64,000 bases of DNA from Macrosoma leucophasiata (taxonomy: Eukaryota; Arthropoda; Insecta; Lepidoptera; Hedylidae), in assembly GCA_036365455.1 (NCBI GenBank), contig JAWQUS010000017.1, positions 5,146,001-5,210,000 on the forward strand. Reading direction: 5' to 3'. The first letter of the stretch is position 1, and the number at the start of each line of letters is the position of its first letter. Made by a program: the position numbers and the translations under genes. Of the stretch, positions 23,437-35,600 are shown piece by piece. The notes beneath the pieces were generated by a model. The model saw only the letters and a list, made by a program, of their open reading frames with translations, was not told the DNA's origin and did no database searches.

Positions 23437-23973
23437 AGTACTCAACAATAAATATTGCACATCGAGCCTGCGAAAGAGACGATCGGCTCGTTTCGACTTC
23501 GTAGAGCGTTATCTCTGTTGCACACTGCCTACGTAAGCACTAACAGTCCGGTATTGATCAAACTTGATCAAAATGGTCGACAAACGTCAAATAAGTACGG
23601 TGCCAAAGAGATACCGCTCTACAGACCCGAAATAAGCCGAAGTCTTACTGGTGGTAGAGCTCCAGTGTCGGAGCTCGCGGGCGTAGGCACCACCGCATTA
23701 CCTAATATACTTGCCGCTAAATGGTAGTGTTCAACACTATCGTGTTCCGGTCAGGTGGTAATGTACGGCCCTGTAATTTCCGGCACAGAGGCATAAGACC
23801 TTAGGCCTCAGGAGTGGTAACGCATCTGCATTTTGACCTTGGTCTTTGTGTGGGTGTCTATAGGCTGCAGTCATCACTTAACATCAATGTGAACTGCATG
23901 CTTGTTTACCACTTCCATAACATAAAAAAAAAAAAGTCTCCTTCCTAGGCTCGATATGCAATATTTATTGTTG
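23437..23973. mobile_element. TA-target MITE (CAACAATAAATATTG family), copy 1, interrupted
   Basis: The left terminus CAGTACTCAACAATAAATAT and right terminus inverse of CAGTGCTCAACAATAAATAT are flanked by TA. The body is split at AAGTCT by a GGTGGTAGAGCTCC repeat (23645-23935). The uninterrupted version is at 57770-58020. Confidence 0.85.
23645..23935 (+). repeat. GGTGGTAGAGCTCC repeat nested in MITE
   Basis: Complete copy from TTACTGGTGG to an A-run. The host MITE's AAGTCT is present on both sides, which defines the ends of the family. Confidence 0.9.
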
Positions 23974-24576
23974 AGCACTGTAATAGGCACATTATATACC
24001 TATAAGAGAAGACTATAATCTCAGGCTATAATCTCTAGGAGCAGATCAGTGTCCATACTTAAATCCAGCAGGACTACGCTCAGTACGCTCGGGCAGTGTG
24101 ACATGACATTCTAACGCGAAACAATTTCAAAACGCTGACGAAACTGAGGGAATCATCTAGTTAAATATTTTGAAATGTGTTCTACAACATATTTTCATCA
24201 AGAATAAAGCTCGATTACGAGCCGGACTAAGAATAACATTTAAACCTTAGTGGGTGTTTATGCAAACAGAAATGTGAGCGGATGGCAAAGATTCCCACGA
24301 TTTGCTGAACAATTCAGCTCAAGTAAGTGCCTACTTGTGGCAGCAAAATTATATGTTAGTTTATTGCGCCTAAAGTATCTACCTAAATGTCATGTATTTT
24401 TTATTTTTCTTGTAGTAAATAGAAACGAAACGTTTTTGAGAATTGCTTGATAACGTTTAGTTTTTAATACAACATAAGAGGCTTTGCCTAGATTACTTAC
24501 TGATATAGAAATAGTATATTTAGTTAAAAATGTAAATCGAAATAGCTGTGCATGATTGTTTTTATGTACCTAATAA

Positions 24577-24836
24577 AAGTGGCAAACAAGCATACAGTTT
24601 ACATTGATGTTAAGTGATGACCCCACTAAGACCAAGGTCAAAATGCATATGCGTTACCACTCCTGAGACCTAAGGTGTTAAGCTCTGTGCCAGAAATTAC
24701 AGGGCCGTACATTACCACCTGACCGGAACACGATGGTGCTGAACACTACCTTAAAACGGCAAGTATATTAGGTAATGCGGTGGTGCTTACGCAAGCGAGC
24801 TTCGTCACTGGAGCTCTGCCAGCAATTCTTTGTTGG
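24577..24836 (-). repeat. GGTGGTAGAGCTCC repeat, - strand
   Basis: GTGGCAAACAAGCATACAG through TACATTACCACCTGACCGGA to CACTGGAGCTCTGCC. Confidence 0.85.
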
Positions 24837-24960
24837 GTATGCCAACCGTGTGTGTAGGTAGTTGTTTTTTGATGTCGAAGCACAAAATTATTTTGTGGTC
24901 GAAGGCTCTCAGTTAACACACGTCAGTTGTAGCTCGGAACCATACCAGACACCTTGGTGT

Positions 24961-25026
24961 CTCCCGTCAAAGTAGAGATTTATCCGTATTTCAAGAAATA
25001 CGGATAAATCTCTACTGTGACGGGAG
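24961..25026. repeat. 31-bp-arm hairpin
   Basis: CTCCCGTCAAAGTAGAGATT... and its inverse separated by CAAG; one mismatch in 31. Confidence 0.95.
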
Positions 25027-25103
25027 TACGAGTAGGTATATGATACCTTTTACCTTAGACACGTCATAAAAAGTCCTTAAAGTCGAGATGGCGTCCAGCC
25101 GGG

Positions 25104-25327
25104 CTACTTGCAAGAGGTCAAAATGTAAAAGCATTGCCACCACTGAGACCTAAATTCTTATGTCCCTGTGATAATTAATGTGGGGCCAAACATTACCTAC
25201 CATCTAACCGGTACACGATAATGCTGAACACTACATTTGCTGAATACTACATTAGGGAGCAGATAGATTAGATAAGACGGGTGTGCCCACGCCCTTGAGT
25301 CCCTATACTGGAACTCTACCACCAGCG
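25104..25327 (-). repeat. Diverged GGTGGTAGAGCTCC repeat upstream of the ZNFX1-like gene
   Basis: AGGTCAAAATGTAAAAGCAT through CACTACATTTGCTGAATACT to GGAACTCTACCACCAG. It lies ~640 bp before the start codon. Confidence 0.75.
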
Positions 25328-25329
25328 CT

Positions 25330-25964
25330 TTGGACAAACAATAAAAGCACTTTCCTTGCTTTTCATTAAGCACTAGCGGGAAAAAAACAACACAAATTAT
25401 AACACGTTGTAGACGCGTTTTGACTGCACTTTTATATAATAAATACTGCACCACGAAAACCTCACCGTGTTTATCTGAGCGCCGGTGAGTGGCTTATTTT
25501 AGGTTTAGTGTAGTAACCTTTTTAATTTTATACAATAAAAAAATATATTGACTGTACATAATTTGCAATTATCTAATGAGGTATTAGTTAACTAATAACT
25601 CTTGTCCCATAGAAGTTGCTGCTTTTTGGCAGAATATACTTGTTTCGATCGAGAATCTAAGTTGTTATTTTCAGACAAAATTAAGTATTAAATTGTTTAT
25701 ATACACACATTAGATTACAGTATACGAACAACTTTCTTGTGTCGTTGTCATAGAAAAATTATTGAAGATTGGCTGTAAAAGACTTGAATCCATGACATAA
25801 GACAAATTATAAAAAAATGACATTATGACAGTTTGCAGTTGACAGTTTTGACAGTTCAATTACAACAACAACAGCTGACGACTGAATTGGCTGAAATCTA
25901 CGAAGTAAAATAAACGATATCTTGTCTAGTGCTGTGTTTAGTGATCCCTCAGAGTAATTAAATA
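25330..25964 (+). promoter_or_regulatory. Presumed promoter and 5' UTR of the ZNFX1-like gene
   Basis: No TATA box is obvious. The stretch before ATG at 25965 contains GACAGTTTTGACAGTTCAATT-like short repeats (25828-25860). The transcription start cannot be fixed. Confidence 0.35.
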
Positions 25965-26645
25965 ATGGGTGACGATAGTAAGCCTTCGCTTCGTATAGAC
26001 TGGTTCGATGGAACAGTAATTGAAGACACAAGGCGGCATGTAACCGCACAGTTTGACGGTGAGGAATCAAACAATGAACCTCAACCCTCACCCAAGCCGC
26101 CTGAGGTAGAAAAAAAACCAATTGGTTTCAAGAGACTACTAGAACTTTCATGCCTAAAACCACCAATTTTAAATTTAGAAATCGCCAACCGACCTGGTTT
26201 TTGGCATCTTTTGAATGTGGAACTCAAAGGCGATTTTATAGTTTTAATTGTCAAGGTCTTAGCTGACATTTATGCATCCTTGGAACCAGGGGAAAAATCT
26301 CATATTGCTATGCTACTGAGATCAAGGTTTGAGAAATCTGATTTCATGAGAAAATTAAAAGAATATGTGGATGGGCTTCCTAAAGTAAGGATTGTAGAAA
26401 AAAGAATGAATATGCAATTATGGGATGATGTAGAGGTATTTTATTTTAATTTGTTAAAATTATATGAAGGCATTTACAATTACGGAGGACATAGTGTAAG
26501 TTATTTGAAAGATTTATATGAAATAGTTGAGATTACTGTAAAGAGTGCCGTGGGAGTGCAAGAAAAGCACATGGAAACAATAAAAAATGAGTTTTATCAA
26601 AAGATGGATGAATTGAAATTGCAAATTATGAAAATAATTACTCAG
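25965..26645 (+). CDS. ZNFX1: ZNFX1-like exon 1 (start codon)
   Basis: Codes residues 1-227. The reading frame runs past the donor (GTATTT after 26645) to a stop at 26669, but the next exon continues in phase 0. It carries an acidic/proline-rich N-terminus, then an alpha-helical stretch with the family-like pattern [20 protein letters not shown]. No signal peptide is seen. Confidence 0.85.
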
Positions 26646-29600
26646 GTATTTAAAAAAAATGTTTATTAAATGAGTTTAAAAAAATCCAAATTAATCGAGA
26701 ACCTCCTTTTTTTTCGAAGTCAGTTAAAAAAGGTTTTATGAAGACTTCCCTATCACATTCTCTAATAGATTTTTTATCAGTGGTTCAAATGCCATCGCTT
26801 CACTTGAATGAGTGATTGTTACTCATTTGAATGACAATAAATAATTGACTCTCTGACTGATTCTGACTATTATTCTGCTTATGTACAAATATTAAATATC
26901 CTTTTACTTGACACTGACAATATACTTAACAGCAATCACATTATAATAAAAAAAAATACAAAAATTACTTTTACAGGAAAAAGCAGATATCTTGCCAATA
27001 CACAAAATGAAAATTAAATATGATGCTAACAATTTAAGAAACCTTCACATATTCCCCACAAAAGAAGATTTGGTGGACTGCAAAGTGAGCATACAACCAC
27101 AGATAATAAATGGGGCTTATTCAAGCATAGAACATTATCTGGATCTGCAGTTTAAATTGCTGCGAGAAGACTGTTTCCGTCCATTACGAGAAGGCATATG
27201 TTGGTAAAAAGTTTAATCAATTGTTTTAGTGAATTGCTGCTCTACCCAATGTACTACCAGTCATGGTGTCAAATATGAATTTAATTACCACCACCTACTG
27301 CTGAAGGAAATTTACCTTTGTTGTTTCTGAGATAATTGTACACATTTTTTTTTAATATGGGTACTTTACAGTACCACACTACATATACACATTAACATAC
27401 CATGAGAATATAGAACCTTTTTTTTAAATATTAATTCATGATCTTTTATCTTCTATTTTCTTTTTTTTTCATTTCATCCAATTTTTTTTTTTCATTTTTT
27501 CAGGTCAATATTTAAAAAATCCTACAAAGCGACGACATGAAAACATAAGGTACAACTTTTTATTTTGTAGTTGAAGATTTATATACATATAGGGTAAATG
27601 CATAGTTAAATAATACATTAAAATGTATTTTTATCATAGAATTTGTGGAAGTCAGAATGGTAGCCAAGTTGAGCCTGATTTAGCCCATCGCCCATAATAT
27701 ATCCTCTATTGTCTTTAGTTACGCACAGTCACGTATTGGCGTTAACTTCGACAAAATATACTTCAATTGGCGAAACAGCTGTCCATTTCATCTGGTGAAC
27801 ATATTGCTGTTCCAAGAATATTGCATGGAGTGTAATACTAATAACTACTAAGGCTACTCACTCAGCAAATGCAAGCGTGTCACGCGTTTTAATTTTATTA
27901 ATTTGAAGCGTCCACTACATAATGCGCCACCTAGTGGAACACTAAAAAATACAAAGTACTAATCTAGTACGGAAGATGGCGTATGACCGAGTTGCATCGC
28001 ACATACGAAGTTTTCGCAAGTGTTGCCCGATACAGAACTCCCCAACGTTAATCACCTCGCGTGGTCAGCGGAACATTCCAGCCATTTCTCCATATTGGTG
28101 TCCCCAACGTGATGTTCTTTATATAAGGTTGCCATCAGTCTGGTTTTACTTTATTTGTGTTTTATCAGATGACAACTTTACCTCCATACAAATTTAAATT
28201 TGTATTCAGCTGCCCTCTGACTTTACAGTAATCAGAGGTTGAATTGATAAACTCCTGTTTTTGAAACTTTTTCATTTTTCCAAAATCATTCCAGAGTGTA
28301 TCCAAAAGTGCGTATAATACGTACATTCGTAACGAATAACAAAGTGGGCCACCTGGTCGACATAGCGTGGCTGGAACGCATCAACCAGTCCTCCACCGAT
28401 AGCAAGAAGTACGTGTACAACAAGCGACTCATGTTCGGCTCGTTACTGCTCTTCACTAGTGACAAATTCCAGAACATACTTGTTGCGACCGTCCTAGACT
28501 CCAGTTTGAGTTTGTTGAACGAAGGCTATGTAAGTTAATTTGCCTTAAAAAATGATCTATTTAAGGCATATTTGTAGAGGTCATTGCCTGCTACCTGCTG
28601 GCCTGCTACCGCTACGCTACTGCCTCAGTAGCGTAGTGGTAGCAGGCCATTACTATTACGCTGGAGGTCCTGGGTTCGATTCCCGGGTCGGGGCCTATCG
28701 GTTTCTATTGGGATTTTACCATTTTCTGGAAGTTGCCCACTTCATCGGAGTTTGGTAATGTCCCCGGAGATGTTGCCATCTCCGGGTCCAGGTTCGCCAC
28801 CTGTTACATGGGCCAAAACGTAACCGGCGAGTCGTGGGTGTTTGCATGTATGCTTGAATTAAAATTGGCTGAAAGGAGATGTTGCGAGCTCGGCCCTGGT
28901 TCGTACACGTCCTCAAAAAAATGGGTAAATTAAAGAAGAATTCGAATAAAATACAATTAATTTATTCAAGAACATATTTTAGAGTTACAACCACATTTAA
29001 TTCAAACGATTTCATCATTTTCAACTATGTTAAACATGGCGGCGATACAGCCGACACTTGGGATCGATCGATTTTGATAGTATTTAGAAAATATTACTTT
29101 TTTCTCCAAGTTCTATAATCAAAATACAATTTAAAAAACGAAAATGTCACAATGACATCGCCCGCCATATTCGCCATGTTAGTTTTGAGTTGCAATTCTA
29201 AGTGCAAATTATGTTTTGTAACTGCAAACAAAGCTAAAGAAGTGAAAATATGCAGTAAAAAACGTTTTTATATTGATTTTGCCTGTTTAATGATATTGTG
29301 TACAATACATGGCCGGAGGTCCATACATTTTTGCAACATCTCCTTTGTAGAAGTGTCAAATGTGATATTATTTTTTTTTGCTTGTGGATATATGCAGCAG
29401 CAAAGAGTGTCGGACTTTTCCGTATAGTCGAGGTGGCGTTTGCAGGCAATTGCCCAGCTTAGGGTCAAGTGGTGAATATGCCATACTCTCCGCTAATGAC
29501 GCACAACACTGTTGCACCGCACAATCTTTGGGTAAACGTAAAGTTTTGTCCAGCAGTGAAAGTCTTTCGGATGGAGCGACGAAGGTCTTACACCGCTATT

Positions 29601-32600
29601 TTTTTTCGACCAAAATAACATAACGTATATCATCATTCTATGGAGAATTGCAAACCGCATTATAATACTGAATAAATATATGTACTACACTACAATTGGA
29701 CTACAGATAAAAGTTTGATTGATAAAAGATTCAATAAAAGACAACAAAAAAGTTTCTTTTACTTTATTTTGACATCCACTGTGTTAGAACGATATCCGAA
29801 ATCCACAGATTGCAGTATCATTTCAAAATCCAGTGTCGAATAACATCTATTCAGAAACCTACCTGATGGTTGAGAGCGAAGTCTTCTTCGAGCCGTATCA
29901 TCGTGTGCTCAAAGTGTTGCAGAGTTTCGAAGATGACTTGCCCATGAAGAAATATATTGTAGATGTTCAGGTAGTAAAATATACTTATTCATTGCATCTT
30001 TTTATTAAATAATTTGCGATATTTTTCACATACATGCTTTGATTTACTTGTGACTTTGTATCTCAGACACATTTCTCAATGATGAAGCTACCATTTAACC
30101 ATCATCTTATCAATTAGACAGCGCTACTAACTCTGGACTGGGCATCAAAGTACTGGAAAGACTGCGAGTAAGACTGAGGTATTCAGTACACGGTCGATGA
30201 CATATTACTGATTTATTACCATTTTTTTGCATTGCATATTTACATACCTTATTTATTTAACTCACACTTTGATTTATTTAACTCTTCGCCTGATTGTTTC
30301 CGTAATGCAATAACCAGAGACTGGTTTAACGTTATTACTGAACTGCCTGCATGATTTAATTATATTTCCTTGAATGTATCTGTTACTACTTAGTTATGTT
30401 AATGAATACGTTTCGCTTTTTGATTACCCTTTTATTTTTTTTTTTTTTTTTTTAATTCTCTGTAAAATCTTTTTATTTTGTTTGTCAGACTTTGCTAATC
30501 AAGAGCCTTGTGTTACAGATGTTACATGCGAAAGCTCCTAAATGGTGTATAGCTTAAACTATTATATTTGTATGCAGTTATATTTTCACTGTCTGCTTTC
30601 CAAAAATAATAAAATAAAAAAATAAAATAAATAAAAAATAAATACCTATATGAACCACTTAGCCTGGGTTGCATCAAGATATTTCTTAAAGTTAAAGTCA
30701 TTGTAACATTTCACATCCTTCTCTGACTTAAAGAAATCTGTTAAAGTTAGAAAAGGATGTGAAATGTCTAAGTAAATTTAACTAATATCGTGGTGCGACC
30801 CAGACTTAATATGGAGAAATGAGTTTGTCAAACTTAAAAAATACTATTTATCCTTTCCAGACTATAACGAAACCACCAGCCTACTTAACACCAGACACTA
30901 AATACTCCATCATCGACAGCAAAAATCAAAATGAGATTGAATTCCCAGTACTTGACACCTCAGAATGGCCTTCCACAGAATCCTTTGGGCTGGACCAATC
31001 CCAAATGGACGCTTTTACATTTGCCCTTACAAGAGAATTTGCAGTTATACAAGGTCCTCCTGGAACAGGCAAAACGTTTTTAGGGGTCAAAATCGCTTCA
31101 ACGCTACTTAAGAACTTATCCTTAGAAGGTACACCTATGTTGGTGATCTGTTACACAAATCACGCCTTAGATCAGTTTATGGAAGGTGTTTTAGAGGTAA
31201 CGACAAATGTTGTTCGATTGGGAAGCCAAAGTAAAAGCAGAATTCTTGAACCTTACAATCTAAATAACTTGAGGATGAAAGTCAAATCCAAGTATTCCTA
31301 TCTATATGCTACAAAAAGATCTGAATTAGAAAATATTTACGCTCAAATGATGGAATTGCAGAGTGAAATAGAGAAATGCGAAAAAGGTATACTGTCATAC
31401 AAATCTATCAAACCGTATTTGAAAAATGGACAATCAAACCAATTGGGAAATAAAGAAGAATCAGATGCTATAATGACTTGGTTGTTTGATCATCTTGATG
31501 ATAATAAAAAATGTGATGTTCTAGAAGAATTCGATGACTGGGAAACTCAATACGATGAGGTAAATGAAAGTGAAGGAAGTGAGAAATTAGAGACGTGCTT
31601 TACAGAAGAATGGGCAATGAAAGAAATAGACTCGATGTTGAAAAGTATAAAGTACGTGGAAGATGTTACAGATGATCCAGAGGAACGAAATAATATGGTG
31701 GACAAATTTAATGCTCAAATATATAAGATTCAGAAAAGATTGGCCTGTTTCAAGGTATGATTGAACTAAAATTTTGATTTGTTAACTTTGTAAAATCTTA
31801 ATATTGATAACGTTTTTTTTCTTCATTAGATATTTATATAAAGCTGTATTTAAAAAAATGTAGTTCTAGAATATATTTTTTTAAATTATTTATAATTGAT
31901 AAGTTTGTGTTATATATTTATATCATGGAAACGATATACCACTTTCTACAGTCCCCAGCAAGAAATATTGCACATCGAAATTAGGAAAGAGACTTCGGCT
32001 ATTCTCGGCTCTGTAGAGCATTATCTCTTTCGCACAATACCTATGTCACGTTTGTCAACCATTTGATCAAATTTTGACCAATGTCGCACTATCAGTCCTT
32101 AGGCCCATAGCACACGGCGTATATATTTATACGGGTGTGTAGAGCGTTATCTCTTTCGCACCGTACTTATTTGACGTTTGACCGACCATTTTGATCAAGT
32201 TTTGACCGGACGTAGTCGGTGTGCAACAGAGATAACGCTTTACGAAGTCGAAACGAGCCCAAGTCTCCTTCCTAAGCTCGATGTGTAATATTTATTGTTG
32301 AACACAACTCAGTCAGTAACTTGGAATTTCATGTCTATTTATATAATATCTTCACGCAACGTACCTTGTGAGTGACTTATCGTGGCGTAACGCAGAAAGT
32401 GTGGAGCCTCTGTCCTTACACACCTCCTATGCCCCTTCTATATTCATCTCTCTCTACATACACGCACGTCGATTCAAGTCTTTTGACCCTACTTCCGCAT
32501 AATACTCTACCTATTTGGTCTAAAGCAGGGGTGTCAAACTCAATTTTTCAAAGGGCCATATAATTAGATTTAGAATGGGCCAAGTAAAAAAAATAAAATA

Positions 32601-35600
32601 AAACATACTATATTATTATGACATCATTATTTATTTAGTTCAGCATATCAAAGGTAAGAAAGAGGGTAATTTATTTAGAGCTCGAGGATCCAGATACTAG
32701 ACTTCTCTTGTTTTTGACAAGCTCATTGATGTCCGAAAGGTACCATATTCGTGGAAGTTAATGATGTTAATTCGTTAATCTTGTGTGTGGGGTCGTGATG
32801 ACCCCACCGCCCACGAATGAAAGAGAGTACGTACAGCCTATCGAAGAATGACGATCAAATCATATCAATACAGCGGGAATAAACACAATACGCGGGATGG
32901 CCAGACAAAGACTGACCTTAGACTCTAAGGTCAGTCTTTGTCTTCCAAGGCGTCAGCAACCAACATTCGAATTACATATCTGTTTTGTCATTGGCTACTT
33001 CGACAAGTTTTCTGTGCTCAAACCATCGTATTATGCCTTCACCAAAATATAACATTTTCAGAAGCACATGCTGTTGGTGGATTCAGCGGGCGACACAAGT
33101 TGTCCACAACCGACAGACTTGAACAGCCTGTCTCCACAACAGCGGTGGCGGGTGTACTTGGACGCTGTAAACACTTTGAAGAGAGAACTTAATTCGAAAA
33201 TGAATACGCTATTGGTAAGTTAGTTTATACATTTGTTGTTATTCATAATAAGATTATCCAGACTACCTATCCCCCGAAGATAAGGCTTGGCTCAGGTAGT
33301 AGGAGAGCCGAATATAGGTCGATCTTCAACTATGTGTTTAAAGAATGAAATACAGTAGAAGCTCTTTATTCGCGGGGTATACGTTACGTAAATATGCCGC
33401 GAATACAGGAATCGTGAATATGGAATGGCGATTTGTATAGAATTATAGGGGATACGTTCCTAGGCGGCGAACTAAAAAAAGCAAACATAAAAAATCTGTT
33501 TAATTTCAGTTTTGACCATACATTTTGTTAAGTTACATAATATCTTTAGGCTTAGGCAAGGGTCCAATTGTGGCAGCATTCAATAATATACTTTATGTTT
33601 TCACAGTTTTCACAGGCCTTCCGCCAAAAAGGGGAGAGACTCGTGCCCAGCAGTGGGACGTATAATGGGTTGCCATTATTATTATTATTATTATTTCACA
33701 GTTTGTTTTATCTAAATTTTCAGTTTTTTTACATACTTAAAAACACCGACCGCGGCGAAGGCGACTTTACCTCGAAAGAACCGTCGAATGAAACAAACAA
33801 CGCCGTTAGCTTTTGAAAACACAATCTAGGCCTAGTTAAAATAGTCTAATAATAAAGTCTATTTTATTTATTTCTTGATGCGTTGACAACGTATACCGAA
33901 TGCTTTTTATTTAGGGACATGTACCGAAGTACCGATTCAATCCGCGAATAAAGAAATCTTATGCCGCAAATATAGGACATGAGTCGCATTTTTTCAATCC
34001 GCGAATAGTAAAAACGCGAATGAAAGAAGCGCGAATAAAGAGCTTCTACTGTATTGTTTTAATCAAATTTCATACATAAACAAACACGTCTTGTATGTAT
34101 TGCCTATCAAAATATGTTCTATACACTTAAATTATTTTTAAAAACCACTTCAAAGTTTCTGGCGCTTTTCAACTTCCGTAGATTTTTATAGAGGTTTCAA
34201 GAGAGCTTTATCTACAATTTTATTGCAATTATTGCTGCTTGTTCCGAGAGCTATGGAGTGAAATATAAACTCATATTTGGAGTTGGTGGCATGAGAGTCA
34301 CCAGAGCGCCGATAAGACATGCGATCATAGCACTTCTAGTGTCTTGTTATTCATATTTTTGTGATAATTATATATTCGCCTCTACTGGAGAATTACAGGC
34401 GTGAAGAAACTGATTCATGTTTCTAATAAACCTGTCAAAGACATGAAACCGCCGGCGGCTACGGAACAATTGAAAATCAATTGTCATTTTTCTCTCATGT
34501 ATTAACGGGTTAAATTATCTTCATAATCATAATCATAATCATAAATCATTTATTTACTAGAATGTAGTGGCTACAGGTGGTAACAAAATAATGGAAACTA
34601 TAACATTCTACCATAACAATGGTGTGTAAAATATTATGCATATCCTTAAACTATTGAAATTCACACATATTATAAACATTTCTAGTTACATTAAAATTAA
34701 ATTAACAATCTCTAATACATGTATTATCAAATCAGGAACAACAGCAAATTGTCATCACTAAAATTGCATTCCTTTTCATAAGTATGTCAAAGATTAAATT
34801 ATGAATATTTTATTTAAGAGTTAATGTTAATTATAATAATCTGTATCGAATTAAATTGTCATATCATCATTTCATACCTTTGTCACTATTATTAATATCT
34901 TATTATCATTCTGTTGCACATTTATAAATATTTTTTACTTAATCAAAAAATGTATAAATAATATGTCATTAATTAGGTAAACGGAATTGGGTAATTAAAA
35001 TAATTTAGATACGTCAATAATAAAATTCAGGTCAGATGATTAGATCAAACATTATTCAATTAATTAGGATATTGCTTTCCAAGTCATGTATTCATTTAAG
35101 TCATAAAAACAGTTATGTTGTAGCCATTGAGTCAGTTTGTTTTTAAATAGTGGTAAACGTATTTCCTTGAGCGTAATGGGTAATTTATTAAAAACCCTTA
35201 TGGCGTTTACAAAAGCATTCCTTTTATGTAATTCAATTCTACATTTAGGTATGAACAGTTTAAATTGATTCCTTACGCTAACGTTCCTATTCGTACATTC
35301 AGAATTGAGCTTAAAATAGTATGGATGCTGCTTTACAAATACACAGAGATCCCTAATGTATATGCAAGCCAACGGTAATATACGATATTTCTGGAATAAT
35401 GGCCTACAACTGTCCAAGCACCAAGCTCCACAAATAGCTCTTACACATTTTTTTTGTACACGAAAAGCTTTATCAATTACCACCGAGTTTCCCCACAACA
35501 AGAGGCCATAAGAAAGCACAGAGGAGACATAGCCATGATATGCAATCAGGGCTGCTTCCGTCGAAACAGTTTGACGCAATCGCTTTATAGCAAATACAAA

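Noticed and set aside
30819..30860. ATG-led extension of the Walker A exon
   Set aside because: It lies upstream of a clear CCTTTCCAG acceptor, and the in-phase exon 5 supplies the true preceding sequence.
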